Assembly (NCBI RefSeq): GCF_030373265.1
Contig: NZ_JAUCZC010000002.1
Location: 1-64,000, forward strand
DNA length: 64,000 bases
Origin: Blastomonas sp.
Lineage (GTDB): Bacteria; Pseudomonadota; Alphaproteobacteria; Sphingomonadales; Sphingomonadaceae
Direction of reading: 5' to 3'
Shown here: one piece after another, positions 1-10,565 of the stretch
Numbering within the stretch: position 1 is the first letter of the stretch
Layout of the letters: every line of letters begins with the position of its first letter
Position numbers and translations under genes: made by a program
The notes under the pieces: model-generated
The model's input: only the letters and a program-made list of their open reading frames with translations
What the model was told of the DNA's origin: nothing
The model's database searches: none

Positions 1-2
1 AG

Positions 3-518
3 GGCATGGGGCAGATCGTCAGCTGGTCGGTGCGCGACGAAAGCCTGCACTGCGAGGGCATCACCAAGCTGTTCCACGCGTTCTGCGCCGAACGCGACTG
101 CCTGACCAAGGCCGTGAAAGAGGACATCATCGACTGCTGCCAGAAGACGGTGCGGCTCGAAGATGCGTTCATTGATCTCGCCTTCCAGGATGGCCCGGTC
201 CACGGCATGACCGCCAAGGAAATCAAGCGCTACATCCGCTACATCGCCGACTGGCGTCTGGGCCAGCTGGGCTTTGCGCCGGTGTACATGATCGAGGACC
301 ACCCGCTGCCGTGGCTCGCGCCGCTGCTCAACGGTGTCGAACACGCCAACTTCTTCGAAACCCGCTCCACCGAATATTCCAAGGGCGCGACCCGCGGCAA
401 CTGGAACGACGTGTGGAGCTCGTTCGACAAGCGCCAGAAAAAGGGCGCGGCGAACGAGGTTGCGGTCATCGATGACGGCGAGGACATGTTCAAGCAGGCG
501 GGGATCGCTGCGGAGTGA
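3..518 (+). CDS. nrdB: Ribonucleotide reductase beta subunit, C-terminal part (5' end outside window)
   Basis: This is the C-terminal 171 residues of the class Ia-type small subunit, which holds the di-iron centre and tyrosyl radical used to make deoxyribonucleotides in the cytoplasm. The reading frame is open to the window edge, so the start lies upstream. The motif VRDESLHCEG carries the Glu and His that act as iron ligands in this family (ExxH). The acidic C-terminus (DDGEDMF) matches the flexible tail that docks on the alpha subunit. The regulator gene nrdR lies far away at 37.5 kb. The protein is full length at its 3' end and a toxin gene follows 9 bases later. The family call is confident; the exact subclass is less so. 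Confidence 0.9.
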   Translation, partial: GMGQIVSWSVRDESLHCEGITKLFHAFCAERDCLTKAVKEDIIDCCQKTVRLEDAFIDLAFQDGPVHGMTAKEIKRYIRYIADWRLGQLGFAPVYMIEDHPLPWLAPLLNGVEHANFFETRSTEYSKGATRGNWNDVWSSFDKRQKKGAANEVAVIDDGEDMFKQAGIAAE

Positions 519-527
519 CAACCGACC

Positions 528-806
528 GTGATCGAGTTTGACTCATTGAAGGATGACGAAAACACCCTGAAACACGGTTTCCCTCTTCGATATGCGGCCT
601 TGTTGTTTGCCGGGCCGTTTATCGAAGAGGAAGACTCCCGCAAGGACTATGGCGGAACTCGGTTCATAGCTTCCGGCCCAATCGAACTGTTTGGCGGGCG
701 TATCTTCGTTGTGGTATACACATGGCGTGATGCAACACGGCGCATCATCAGCTTCAGGAAGGCGAATGACCGAGAAGTCCGAAAATACCGTTCGCATGTC
801 GTATGA
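528..806 (+). CDS. brnT: BrnT-family toxin (type II toxin-antitoxin)
   Basis: A 92-residue protein of the BrnT/DUF4258-like fold, a small RelE-like ribonuclease toxin in characterised members. Family features are the opening IEFDSLKDDENTLKHG, the central DYGGTRFIASG and the closing segment with YTWRD, IISFRKAN and REVRKY. The start is GTG at 528, nine bases after nrdB, without a strong ribosome binding site. The gene overlaps the antitoxin gene by 41 bases, the usual toxin-first BrnT/BrnA order. The length is normal for the family and no disruption is seen. Confidence 0.85.
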   Translation: MIEFDSLKDDENTLKHGFPLRYAALLFAGPFIEEEDSRKDYGGTRFIASGPIELFGGRIFVVVYTWRDATRRIISFRKANDREVRKYRSHVV

Positions 807-990
807 AGACGTGTTGGCTGAGGCCAAGGAATGGGCGACGCCCGACCGCCTCGCCGCGCTGGATGCAATTACGGAAGACGATATCGCCCGACAAATTGCT
901 GAAAACCCGGATGTCGCACCAGAACTGACCGACGAATGGTTCGAACGAGCGCGTCTGGTCATTCCCCTGAAAGGTCGCAAGGCAGCCTGA
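766..990 (+). CDS. brnA: BrnA-family antitoxin, apparently shortened at the C-terminus
   Basis: A 74-residue protein starting at ATG 766 inside the end of brnT. The segment DIARQIAENPDVAPELTDEW followed by FERARLVIP is typical of BrnA antitoxins. In most BrnA proteins this stretch leads into a ribbon-helix-helix DNA-binding end of the kind SLRLDADVLDWF. Here the protein stops after LKGRKAA, so that part is missing. An upstream in-frame ATG at 691 would add 25 residues but overlaps brnT more and is less likely. Loss of the DNA-binding end would leave toxin neutralisation possible but weaken autoregulation; that is inference. Confidence 0.75.
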   Translation: MTEKSENTVRMSYEDVLAEAKEWATPDRLAALDAITEDDIARQIAENPDVAPELTDEWFERARLVIPLKGRKAA

Positions 991-1000
991 GGCAGTTTCG

Positions 1001-1162
1001 ATGGTTAAGCTCTTATGCTGCCTACCATTGCGCGACCCGCAAGCGTTTTCCCGCGCCTTTATCGACAACGGCGCGCTGGCATGGCCCAATGGCCTGGAGC
1101 TTGCGTCGTGGACGCTGCATCGAGAGATGGAGTCAGCGGGACTTCTTTCCGAAGCCGCTTGA
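1001..1162 (+). pseudogene. Remnant of a DUF2442-like gene (C-terminal half only)
   Basis: A 53-codon frame starting at ATG 1001. It carries PLRDPQAFSRAFIDNGALAW and then PNGLEL, which resembles the C-terminal half of DUF2442 proteins. Those are usually around 80 residues and have an N-terminal beta-rich half that is absent here. It begins 10 bases after the shortened brnA. The pattern suggests that a deletion removed the end of brnA and the front of this gene. It is too short to call functional. It could still be translated as a small protein. Confidence 0.45.
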
Positions 1163-1252
1163 CCTCCCCTCAGGAATAAGTTGCACCCCTCCCGCCCGCT
1201 CCCCTAACCTCCCGCTCTGGCGCTTGCGCCTTTGGGGGATGGACACACCAAC

Positions 1253-4200
1253 ATGAGCCTGCCGTCGGCGGCATTGTTCGGGCTTGCGATGATCGCGCTG
1301 CTGTTTGCGGTGGCGGCGGTGGTGGAGGGGCGTGCGGGGCTGGCGGTGCGGCGGCCGTGGCTGCGGCATGGCGCCTACACGCTGGCGCTGGGCGTCTATT
1401 GCTCGAGCTGGACCTTTTATGGCGCGGTGGGCAGCATCGTGCGCGATGGCTGGCAGTATCTGCCGATCTATCTCGCGCCGATCTGCCTGTTGCTGGGCGC
1501 GCCGCGCTTCTTGCGGCGGCTGGCGCAAGCCGTCGCCGAGGAGCAGGCGACCACCGTCTCCGATTTCATCGCGGCGCGCTTCGGCCATGATGGCGGCGTG
1601 GCGCGGCTGGTCACGCTGATCGCCTTGGTCGGCACCATCCCCTATGTCGCGCTGCAGTTCCGCTCGATCGGCAGCGCGCTCGCCTTTGCCTCGGGACAGC
1701 CGATATCCGATGCGACAATGATCGGCGCTGCCGCGCTGCTGGCGCTGTTCGCGATCCTGTTCGGCGCGCGGCGGTACGAACTGGCCGGGCGCAGCGAGGG
1801 GCTGGTCTATGCGATCGGGCTCGAATCGGTGATCAAGATCGTCGCGCTGACTGTGGTGGCGGGGGTCGCGGTGATGCTGCTGGTCCGCGCCGAGCCTGCC
1901 GCAGTGACCGGTGGCATGGCGCGGCTTGCCGACAACTTTCAGCCCGAACGCCTCTCGGTCGACTTCGGCGTCATCTTCCTGATCTCGATCATGGCAATCA
2001 TCGCGCTGCCCCGGCAGTTCTATATGGGGCTCGTCGAGGCGCAGGAACCCGGCTCGCTCGATCGCGCGCGCTTCGGCCTCGCCGCATACCTCGCCGTCAT
2101 GGCGCTGATGGCGCTGCCGATCGCGCTGGCGGGTGCCAGCCTGATGCAGCCGGGCGCGGGGTCGGACCTGTACGTGCTGCAGGTGCCGACAATGGCGGGC
2201 GGCGGCTGGGTGCTGGTGCTGGCGCTGGTCGGCGGGATCAGCGCGGCGGCATCGATGGTGATCGTCGATTCGACCGCGCTGGCGACGATGGTTTCCAACG
2301 ACCTGATCTTCCCCGCTTTGCTGCGCGCCCGGCGCTCCGATGCGCCCGAGGGTGCGCTGGGCAAAAGGATGCTGCAGGTGCGGCGGCTGTCGATCCTGGG
2401 CATCGTGGTCGCGGCGCTGGCCTGGGCGCTGGTGATCCCGGCGCAGAACAGCCTGGCGTCGATCGGGCTGATCGCCTTCGCGGCGATGGCGCAGTTCACC
2501 CCGCACCTGATCCTGGCGACGCGGGCGAGCGGGCGCGATGCGCTGGCGGCACGGGTGAGCCTGAGCATCGGCTTTGCGCTGTGGCTCTACACGCTGGCGC
2601 TGCCGCCGATCCTGCCCGATGTGGTGGCGGAGGCGCTGCGCGGCAGCCTGCTCGATCCGCTGCGATTGTTCGGCATCGGCAACGCCTCGCCGCTGGTGCA
2701 TGGCGTTGCGTGGAGCCTGGGGTGCAACCTGCTCGCCTATAGCGCGGTCGCCGCGCGCAAGGTGCAGACCCCGCCGTTGCCGTGGCAGCTGCGCGGGCAG
2801 CAGAAGATCAGCGATCTCGATGACCTCGCCCGGCTGACCGCGAGCTTCGTCGGGCAGGAGCGCGCGCGCGCCGAGTTTCCCGATGCTGCCCCCGGCGTGC
2901 CGATCACCCGCGCGGCGGCGCAGCGCGCGCGCGATCTGATCGCCCGCGTGGTCGGCGCATCGTCGGCGCGGGCGCTGGTGGCATCGGCGCTGGCGGGCAG
3001 CCAGATGAGCCTTGCCGATGTCACCCGGCTGCTCGGCGAGCGCGGCCAGTCGCTGCGCTTCTCGCGCGAGTTGTTGGCGGCGACCTTCGAGCATGTCGAT
3101 GCCGGGATCAGCGTGGTCGATGCCGAGATGAACCTGGTCGCGTGGAACAGCCAGTATCTCGACATCTTCGGCTATCCCCCCGGGCTGGTGCGCGTCGGCA
3201 CGCCGATCGCCGATCTGATCCGCTACAACGCGCGGCTGGGCGATTTCGGATCGGAAGACATCGAGCACCATATCCGCAAGCGCTTGAACCATATGCGGCG
3301 CGGCCAGCCGCACAGCTTCGAGCGGCAGCGCGAGGATGGCCGGGTGATCAAGACCGTCGGCGGCCCGATGCCCGGCGGAGGCTATGTCACCAGCTTCACC
3401 GATATCAGCGACGAGGCGATGGTGCGCGACGAGCTGGAGCGGACGTTGGCGCAGCTCGAGCATCGGGTTGCCGAGCGCACCGGCGAATTGAGCGCGGCCA
3501 ACCGCCAGCTTGCCGAGGCAACGCGCGACAAGACGCGATTCCTCGCCGCCGCCAGCCACGATCTGCTCCAGCCGCTGCACGCTGCGCGGCTGTTCACCGC
3601 AGCCCTCGCGCGTGATGCCGAGCCTTCGACGCAGATGCTGGCGGGCCGGGTCGACAGCGCGATCAGCGCCGCCGATGGCCTGATCCGCGCGCTGCTCGAC
3701 ATCAGCCGGCTCGATGCAGGAGGGGTGGAGCCGAGCCCCGAGCCGGTGGCGCTCGAACCTTTCCTCACCGATCTGGCGCACAGCTTCCTGCCGATGGCCG
3801 ACGCGAAGGGATTGAAACTGTGCATTGGCGCGCTGCCCGGCCAGGTCCACACCGATCCGGGGCTGCTGCGGTCTGTCCTGCAGAACTTCCTCTCCAATGC
3901 GCTGCGCTATACGCAGGGCGGCGGCGTGCTGATCGGCAGCCGGCGGCGCGGCGACCGGGTGCGGATCGATGTCTACGACACCGGCGTCGGGATCGCGCCC
4001 GAGCAGATCGACAGCATCTTCACCGAGTTCACCCGGTTGGGCGCAGTCGAGGCCGATGGGCTTGGGTTGGGGCTCGCGCTCGCCGAGCGGATCGCGCGGC
4101 TGCTGGGCGGCGAGATTTCGGTACGTTCGATGCCCGGCAAGGGCAGCCGGTTCAGCCTGTCATTGCCCTTGAGCGCGTCGCAGACGCCAACGGCGACACG

Positions 4201-4600
4201 TGCCCACACCGTTCCGACGCACAGCCCGGCGCGTCCGCTGCATGTGCTGGTGATCGACAACGATCCGATGATCGTCGAGGGCACGCTGTCGATGCTGGGA
4301 AGCCTGGGACACCGGGCGACGGGCGCTGCCGATCCTGCGCAAGCGCTGGTGGCACACGGGCCGTTCGATGCGGCTCTGGTTGACTTCCACCTCGGGACTG
4401 CGACCGACGGGCTGGCGTTGATCGCAGCGTTGCGGCTGCAGCCCCCCGGCCTGCCCGCAGCCCTGGTCACCGCGCAAGGCTCGCCCGATCTGGTGCGACG
4501 CGCGGGTGCATCGGGGGTTCAGGTGATCGCCAAGCCCGCGGCGTCGGCGGACATTACCGGATTTCTGGCGGAGGCAGCGGGACTACCGACCCCCGGCTGA
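1253..4600 (+). CDS. crbS: CrbS-like sodium/solute symporter-hybrid histidine kinase
   Basis: A 1,115-residue inner-membrane sensor. The first about 510 residues are hydrophobic and match an SSS-family (SLC5) transporter domain. A linker about 540-610 is followed by a PAS domain about 611-722, a coiled segment, and a HisKA domain with phospho-acceptor His769 in AAASHDLLQPL. The HATPase domain has N-box Asn882 and the GLGLGLA box. A C-terminal receiver follows with Asp1044 and Lys1094. This layout matches CrbS, which senses acetate status and signals to CrbR to control acs in Vibrio and Pseudomonas. ATG 1253 is preferred over TTG 1232 because GGGGGA lies just upstream. crbR and acs lie directly beyond on the opposite strand, with 6 bases between the convergent ends of crbS and crbR. 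Confidence 0.88.
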   Translation: MSLPSAALFGLAMIALLFAVAAVVEGRAGLAVRRPWLRHGAYTLALGVYCSSWTFYGAVGSIVRDGWQYLPIYLAPICLLLGAPRFLRRLAQAVAEEQATTVSDFIAARFGHDGGVARLVTLIALVGTIPYVALQFRSIGSALAFASGQPISDATMIGAAALLALFAILFGARRYELAGRSEGLVYAIGLESVIKIVALTVVAGVAVMLLVRAEPAAVTGGMARLADNFQPERLSVDFGVIFLISIMAIIALPRQFYMGLVEAQEPGSLDRARFGLAAYLAVMALMALPIALAGASLMQPGAGSDLYVLQVPTMAGGGWVLVLALVGGISAAASMVIVDSTALATMVSNDLIFPALLRARRSDAPEGALGKRMLQVRRLSILGIVVAALAWALVIPAQNSLASIGLIAFAAMAQFTPHLILATRASGRDALAARVSLSIGFALWLYTLALPPILPDVVAEALRGSLLDPLRLFGIGNASPLVHGVAWSLGCNLLAYSAVAARKVQTPPLPWQLRGQQKISDLDDLARLTASFVGQERARAEFPDAAPGVPITRAAAQRARDLIARVVGASSARALVASALAGSQMSLADVTRLLGERGQSLRFSRELLAATFEHVDAGISVVDAEMNLVAWNSQYLDIFGYPPGLVRVGTPIADLIRYNARLGDFGSEDIEHHIRKRLNHMRRGQPHSFERQREDGRVIKTVGGPMPGGGYVTSFTDISDEAMVRDELERTLAQLEHRVAERTGELSAANRQLAEATRDKTRFLAAASHDLLQPLHAARLFTAALARDAEPSTQMLAGRVDSAISAADGLIRALLDISRLDAGGVEPSPEPVALEPFLTDLAHSFLPMADAKGLKLCIGALPGQVHTDPGLLRSVLQNFLSNALRYTQGGGVLIGSRRRGDRVRIDVYDTGVGIAPEQIDSIFTEFTRLGAVEADGLGLGLALAERIARLLGGEISVRSMPGKGSRFSLSLPLSASQTPTATRAHTVPTHSPARPLHVLVIDNDPMIVEGTLSMLGSLGHRATGAADPAQALVAHGPFDAALVDFHLGTATDGLALIAALRLQPPGLPAALVTAQGSPDLVRRAGASGVQVIAKPAASADITGFLAEAAGLPTPG

Positions 4601-4606
4601 CCGGCT

Positions 4607-5223
4607 TCAATGCCTGAGGTTGAGCCCCAGCGAGCGGGCGACCAGCGCGGCCTGGGTGCGGTTCTGCACGCCGAGCTTGCGCATGATCACGGTCATATGC
4701 GCCTTCACCGTCGCCTCGCTCATCGCCAGGTCGTGCGCGATCTGCTTGTTGAGCTTGCCGTCGAGCACCTCGAGCAGGACCTTGAGCTGGGTCGGGGTGA
4801 GCGAGGCGATCTCCTGCTGCACCTCTTCCTGCGGTCCTGAAGCTGCAGGCTTGCCAGGCCGTCCCCCCAACGCCCGCGCGATGGCCTGTTCGATAGCGTC
4901 AAGGTCGCTGTCCTTGGAGAGGAAGCCCACCGCGCCCAGCTGCCGCGCCTCGTCCGCGACGCCTGCGCCTTCGGCGCTCGAGACGACCAGGATCGGCACT
5001 TCGGGGCGTTCGGCGTGGAGCAACGCAATGCCCGAATAGCCGACCGCGCCGGGCATCTTGAGATCGAGCAGGATCAGGCGCAACCCTTCGGCCGTACTCG
5101 CCGCACGCGCGGCAGCGGCGAGCGTGCCGGATTCCAGGATCTGCGCCTGCGGAGCGACCCGTGTCACGGCGAGCACCAAAGCCTGCCGGAACAGCGGGTG
5201 GTCATCCGCGATCAGGATCGTTT

Positions 5224-5227
<4 letters not shown>
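4607..5227 (-). CDS. crbR: CrbR-like LuxR-family response regulator; no canonical start codon
   Basis: About 206 residues: a receiver domain with acidic pair ADDHP near residues 8-9 and phospho-acceptor Asp in LLDLKMPG, then a LuxR-type helix-turn-helix about 140-200 ([32 protein letters not shown]). It would regulate acs and partner genes in response to CrbS. The homologous start should read [11 protein letters not shown], but the codon there is ATA (5225-5227), overlapping the acs TAG stop. No ATG, GTG or TTG lies just upstream in frame. The first one downstream would delete the acidic pair. I set the start at the ATA position. Real non-standard initiation, a mutation or a base-call error are all possible. 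Confidence 0.8.
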
Positions 5228-7179
<1,952 letters not shown>

Positions 7180-7273
7180 GTCGTCTCTCTCCTGTGTGTC
7201 GATCGGGCGCGTCTTGGGCGCTTTGCTGGCGGCAACGATAGCCCGGTGGATGCGCTGCGGGACCTTAGACAAA

Positions 7274-7291
7274 GGTCGTAGGCCTACGACC
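7274..7291. promoter_or_regulatory. Perfect 18-bp palindrome between acs and the porin gene
   Basis: GGTCGTAGGCCTACGACC reads identically on both strands. It sits in the 197-base gap between the divergent acs and porin genes, about 95 bases before the acs start and 86 before the porin start. A second partial inverted repeat (GACCTT/AAGGTC) overlaps its left side. A dyad of this type suits a dimeric LuxR-family regulator. CrbR is the obvious candidate, but this is inference. Confidence 0.5.
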
Positions 7292-7376
7292 ATCGTCCAG
7301 GTGGCGGGCGGCCCGCTTTGAGCAAACACTGCACGCACAACCGGGAACAACCCGGACTGCGTGACAGGAGGGTGAG

Positions 7377-8789
7377 ATGCCAAGGGCCGGACACTCGTTA
7401 TGGCTGATGTTGCTGGGAGCGAGCGCGCTGGTCGCGCCGCAGACCGCTTTTGCGCAGAGCGCCAATATCCAAAGCAATCGCGAACAGGTGCTGGAAGAGC
7501 GGCTGTTGAGGCTGGAGGCGGAGATGGCCGCGCTGCGCGCCGATCTGGGCGCCGCACGCAGCCAGCAGGCCGAGACCGCTGCCGCCGCCAGTCAGGCCGC
7601 TGCGCGCAGTGAAGAGACCGCAACCAAGCTCGCCACGCTGGAGAGCCGCCCCACCGCCCCTGCCGAGGGCTTCCGCGTCGGCGGCACCACCTTCCGGCTG
7701 GGCGGTTTCGTCAAGGCGGTGGCCAGCGCGACGCGGTTCGACGACGGCATGCTGGCGGGTGGATCGCTGGGCAAGGAATTCTACTTGCCGCAGCAGATCC
7801 CGGTTGGTGGCACCGCGACCCGCGATTTCATGGCCAATGCGCGTCAGACGCGGCTGTCCTTCACCAGTTCAACGCCGGTCGGCGGCAAGGAACTGAAGAG
7901 CAATATCGAATTCGACTTTGCGCTGGCGACCGCGCCGCCGGGCGCGCAGCGCGCCACCAACGCCTATACGCCGACATTGCGCCGCGCCTTCCTGACCTAT
8001 GACCGGTTCCTGATCGGGCAGGAATGGACCACGTTCCAGAACCCCGCGCTGCTGCCCGAAAGCACCGATTTCGTGGGGCCGCTGGAGGGCACCGTGTTCG
8101 TCCGGCAGATGATCGCGCAATACCGGCAACCGCTGGGCACGGGGCTCGACCTGTATCTGGCGCTCGAAAATCCGCAGACCGAAACGGTCAACACCACCAG
8201 TGCCGCGCTGGCCGACAACGATCAGGACCGCATTCCCGATCTGGTCGCCAAGCTGGTCTACAAAAAGCCTGGCCTCGACCTGCATCTGGCCGGGCTGGTG
8301 CGCCAGCTCTCGGTGCATGATGGCGGCAGCGGCGACGACGCGCTGGGCTGGGGCGTGTCGGCAGGCGGCAAACTCGTTTTCGGGCCCGATGGTCGCCACG
8401 ATATCCGCTTCAGCGGCACCTATGGCAACGGCATCGGTCGCTATCTCGGGCTGGGCTATGCCCCCGATGCGGTGTTCGACCGCACTGTGCTGGGCAACCG
8501 GCTGCTCAATGTTGACAACATTACAGGTTTTGCCGCGCTCAAGCTGGGCTGGACAAGCAACCTGCGGTCGACCTTTGCCGCCGGATATCAGCACGCCGAC
8601 TATCCCGATGGCATCGTCATTCCGGGGCTGGCCAATGTGTCGGCCTACAGCCTGGCCGCCAATCTGTTCTGGTCGCCGGTCAAAAATCTCGACATCGGCA
8701 TTGAGGTTCGCCACGCCGGCCGCGAGGTGGCGAACGGTCTGAAAGGGCAGATGGACCGGTTCGAGATGGCAGCGAAATACACGTTCTGA
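7377..8789 (+). CDS. DcaP-like trimeric outer-membrane porin
   Basis: A 470-residue protein with a signal peptide ending near AFA-QS (residue 26). A heptad-like coiled-coil stretch follows at about 33-90 ([20 protein letters not shown]), then a beta-barrel from about 98 that ends in the terminal aromatic KYTF of outer-membrane proteins. This layout matches the DcaP family of porins for small dicarboxylates and other anions. Start ATG 7377 is preceded by AGGAGGG. It is divergent from acs and 24 bases upstream of the MFS gene, so the two probably form the outer- and inner-membrane steps of one uptake route. The substrate is not visible; a short organic acid is a guess from context. Confidence 0.8.
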   Translation: MPRAGHSLWLMLLGASALVAPQTAFAQSANIQSNREQVLEERLLRLEAEMAALRADLGAARSQQAETAAAASQAAARSEETATKLATLESRPTAPAEGFRVGGTTFRLGGFVKAVASATRFDDGMLAGGSLGKEFYLPQQIPVGGTATRDFMANARQTRLSFTSSTPVGGKELKSNIEFDFALATAPPGAQRATNAYTPTLRRAFLTYDRFLIGQEWTTFQNPALLPESTDFVGPLEGTVFVRQMIAQYRQPLGTGLDLYLALENPQTETVNTTSAALADNDQDRIPDLVAKLVYKKPGLDLHLAGLVRQLSVHDGGSGDDALGWGVSAGGKLVFGPDGRHDIRFSGTYGNGIGRYLGLGYAPDAVFDRTVLGNRLLNVDNITGFAALKLGWTSNLRSTFAAGYQHADYPDGIVIPGLANVSAYSLAANLFWSPVKNLDIGIEVRHAGREVANGLKGQMDRFEMAAKYTF

Positions 8790-8810
8790 AGACACCAACA
8801 AGGAGTGGGG

Positions 8811-10484
8811 ATGATGGCGACAGTACCTGAGGATGCGCTACCAAAGCATCACAAGGCAACCCAGGGGGAGAAGATGGTCATCGCCGCTTCGTCCTTGGGC
8901 ACGGTGTTCGAATGGTATGATTTCTACCTGTACGGCCTGTTGGCGACGTACATTTCGGTGCAATTCTTCTCGGGCGTCAACGAAACCACCGGGTTCATCT
9001 TTGCGCTCGCCGCCTTTGCCGCAGGCTTTGCGGTGCGGCCCTTCGGTGCGCTCGTGTTCGGGCGGATCGGCGATATCGTCGGTCGCAAGAACACCTTCCT
9101 GGTCACCATGGGCATCATGGGGCTTTCGACCTTCGCGGTCGGACTACTCCCCAGCTATGCCTCGATCGGGGTTGCCGCGCCGGTCATCCTCGTCGCTCTG
9201 AGGCTCGCACAGGGCCTTGCGCTCGGCGGCGAATATGGCGGCGCGGCCACCTATGTCGCCGAGCACGCGCCTGAAGGAAAGCGCGGGCTCTACACCAGCT
9301 GGATCCAGACAACGGCCACCTTCGGGCTGTTCGCAGCCCTTCTGGTGGTCATCGGCATCCGCTATGCCCTGGGCGAAGAAGCCTTTGCCGCATGGGGCTG
9401 GCGCCTGCCGTTCCTGATCTCGATCTTTCTGCTGGGCATCTCGATGTGGATCCGCCTGCAGCTCAACGAGAGCCCGGTCTTCCAGAAGATGAAGGACGAA
9501 GGCACCACGTCGAAGGCTCCGCTGACCGAGGCGTTCGCCCGCTGGGGCAATCTGCGCTGGGTGATCATCGCGCTGGTCGGTGCGGTGATGGGCCAGGCGG
9601 TGGTCTGGTATGCTGGCCAGTTCTATGCCTTGTTCTTCCTCGAAAAAACCCTGCGGGTCGATGGGGCGACGTCCAACATCCTGATCGCGATCGCGCTGGC
9701 TCTGGCCACGCCGTTCTTCGTGTTCTTCGGCTGGCTGTCGGACAAGATCGGTCGCAAGCCGATCATCCTGGGCGGCTGCGCGCTGGCGGCGGTGCTGTAC
9801 TTCCCGCTGTTCGGTGCGCTGACCCAGGCTGCCAACCCGGCACTGGCCGAGGCGCAGGCAGCGGCCCCGGTCACCATCACCGCCGACAACGAGCAATGCT
9901 CGTTCCAGTTCGATCCCATCGGCAAGAACACCTTCGACACCACAAGCTGCGACATTGCCAAGACCTATCTGGCCAAGGCCGGCGTGGGCTATGAGAATGT
10001 CGAGGCTGCTCCCGGCGCGGTGGCGACGGTCAGCATTGGTGACAAGGTGTTCACGGCTCCCAACCCGGGCTCGCTCGATCCCGCTGCCAAACCCGCCGCG
10101 ATCAAGGCGTTCCAGGACGACATGAAGGCGGAGCTGGTTGCAGTCGGCTATCCCGAAAAGGCAGACAATGCCCGCATCGACAAGGTGGCCGTGGTGGCGA
10201 TCCTGTGGGCGCTGGCGATGCTGGTGACGATGGTTTACGGGCCGATCGCTGCGATGCTGGTGGAACTCTTCCCCAGCCGCATCCGCTACACGTCGATGTC
10301 GCTGCCCTATCACATCGGCAACGGCTGGTTCGGCGGCTTCCTGCCCACCACCGCGTTCGCGATGGTCGCGGCCACCGGCAACATCTATTACGGTCTGTGG
10401 TACCCGGTGGTGATCGCAGCGGCGACGGTGGTGATCGGACTGATCTTCCTGCCCGAAACCTTCCGCCGCAACATCGACGACTGA
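8811..10484 (+). CDS. MFS transporter, metabolite/H+ symporter (MHS) type, with a periplasmic insertion
   Basis: A 557-residue inner-membrane carrier with 12 predicted helices. MHS features include FEWYDFYLYG near the start, GRIGDIVGRKNTFL in the first signature loop and SDKIGRKP in the second. Family members are usually about 430-450 residues. The extra length is a hydrophilic segment of about 110 residues between helices 9 and 10, roughly 9835-10190, which faces the periplasm. That segment carries two cysteines (NEQCSF, TTSCDI). AAGGAG lies 5 bases before ATG 8811; ATG 8814 is an equal alternative. It follows the porin in one operon beside acs, so acetate or a similar acid is a reasonable but unproven substrate. 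Confidence 0.85.
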   Translation: MMATVPEDALPKHHKATQGEKMVIAASSLGTVFEWYDFYLYGLLATYISVQFFSGVNETTGFIFALAAFAAGFAVRPFGALVFGRIGDIVGRKNTFLVTMGIMGLSTFAVGLLPSYASIGVAAPVILVALRLAQGLALGGEYGGAATYVAEHAPEGKRGLYTSWIQTTATFGLFAALLVVIGIRYALGEEAFAAWGWRLPFLISIFLLGISMWIRLQLNESPVFQKMKDEGTTSKAPLTEAFARWGNLRWVIIALVGAVMGQAVVWYAGQFYALFFLEKTLRVDGATSNILIAIALALATPFFVFFGWLSDKIGRKPIILGGCALAAVLYFPLFGALTQAANPALAEAQAAAPVTITADNEQCSFQFDPIGKNTFDTTSCDIAKTYLAKAGVGYENVEAAPGAVATVSIGDKVFTAPNPGSLDPAAKPAAIKAFQDDMKAELVAVGYPEKADNARIDKVAVVAILWALAMLVTMVYGPIAAMLVELFPSRIRYTSMSLPYHIGNGWFGGFLPTTAFAMVAATGNIYYGLWYPVVIAAATVVIGLIFLPETFRRNIDD

Positions 10485-10516
10485 GCCGCATCACCTCAAT
10501 GGCCCTCCGGCCAGCA

Positions 10517-10549
10517 ACGCCCCGCCCTTACCGGCGGGGCGTTTTTTTG
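10517..10549 (+). terminator. Rho-independent terminator after the MFS gene
   Basis: A strong GC stem (ACGCCCCGCC paired with GGCGGGGCGT) is followed by seven T residues. It lies 32 bases after the stop codon and ends the porin-MFS operon. It also separates that operon from the convergent queA. Confidence 0.9.
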
Positions 10550-10565
10550 TGCGGCACCTCCGGCA

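Noticed and set aside
691-765. Upstream extension of brnA
   Set aside because: It would lengthen the overlap with brnT to more than 100 bases and adds non-conserved residues.
1133-3850. A 905-codon open frame on the minus strand, antisense to crbS
   Set aside because: It is rich in Arg, Gln, Asp and His, as expected for the shadow of a GC-rich gene, and has no recognisable domain, while the plus strand has clear kinase motifs.
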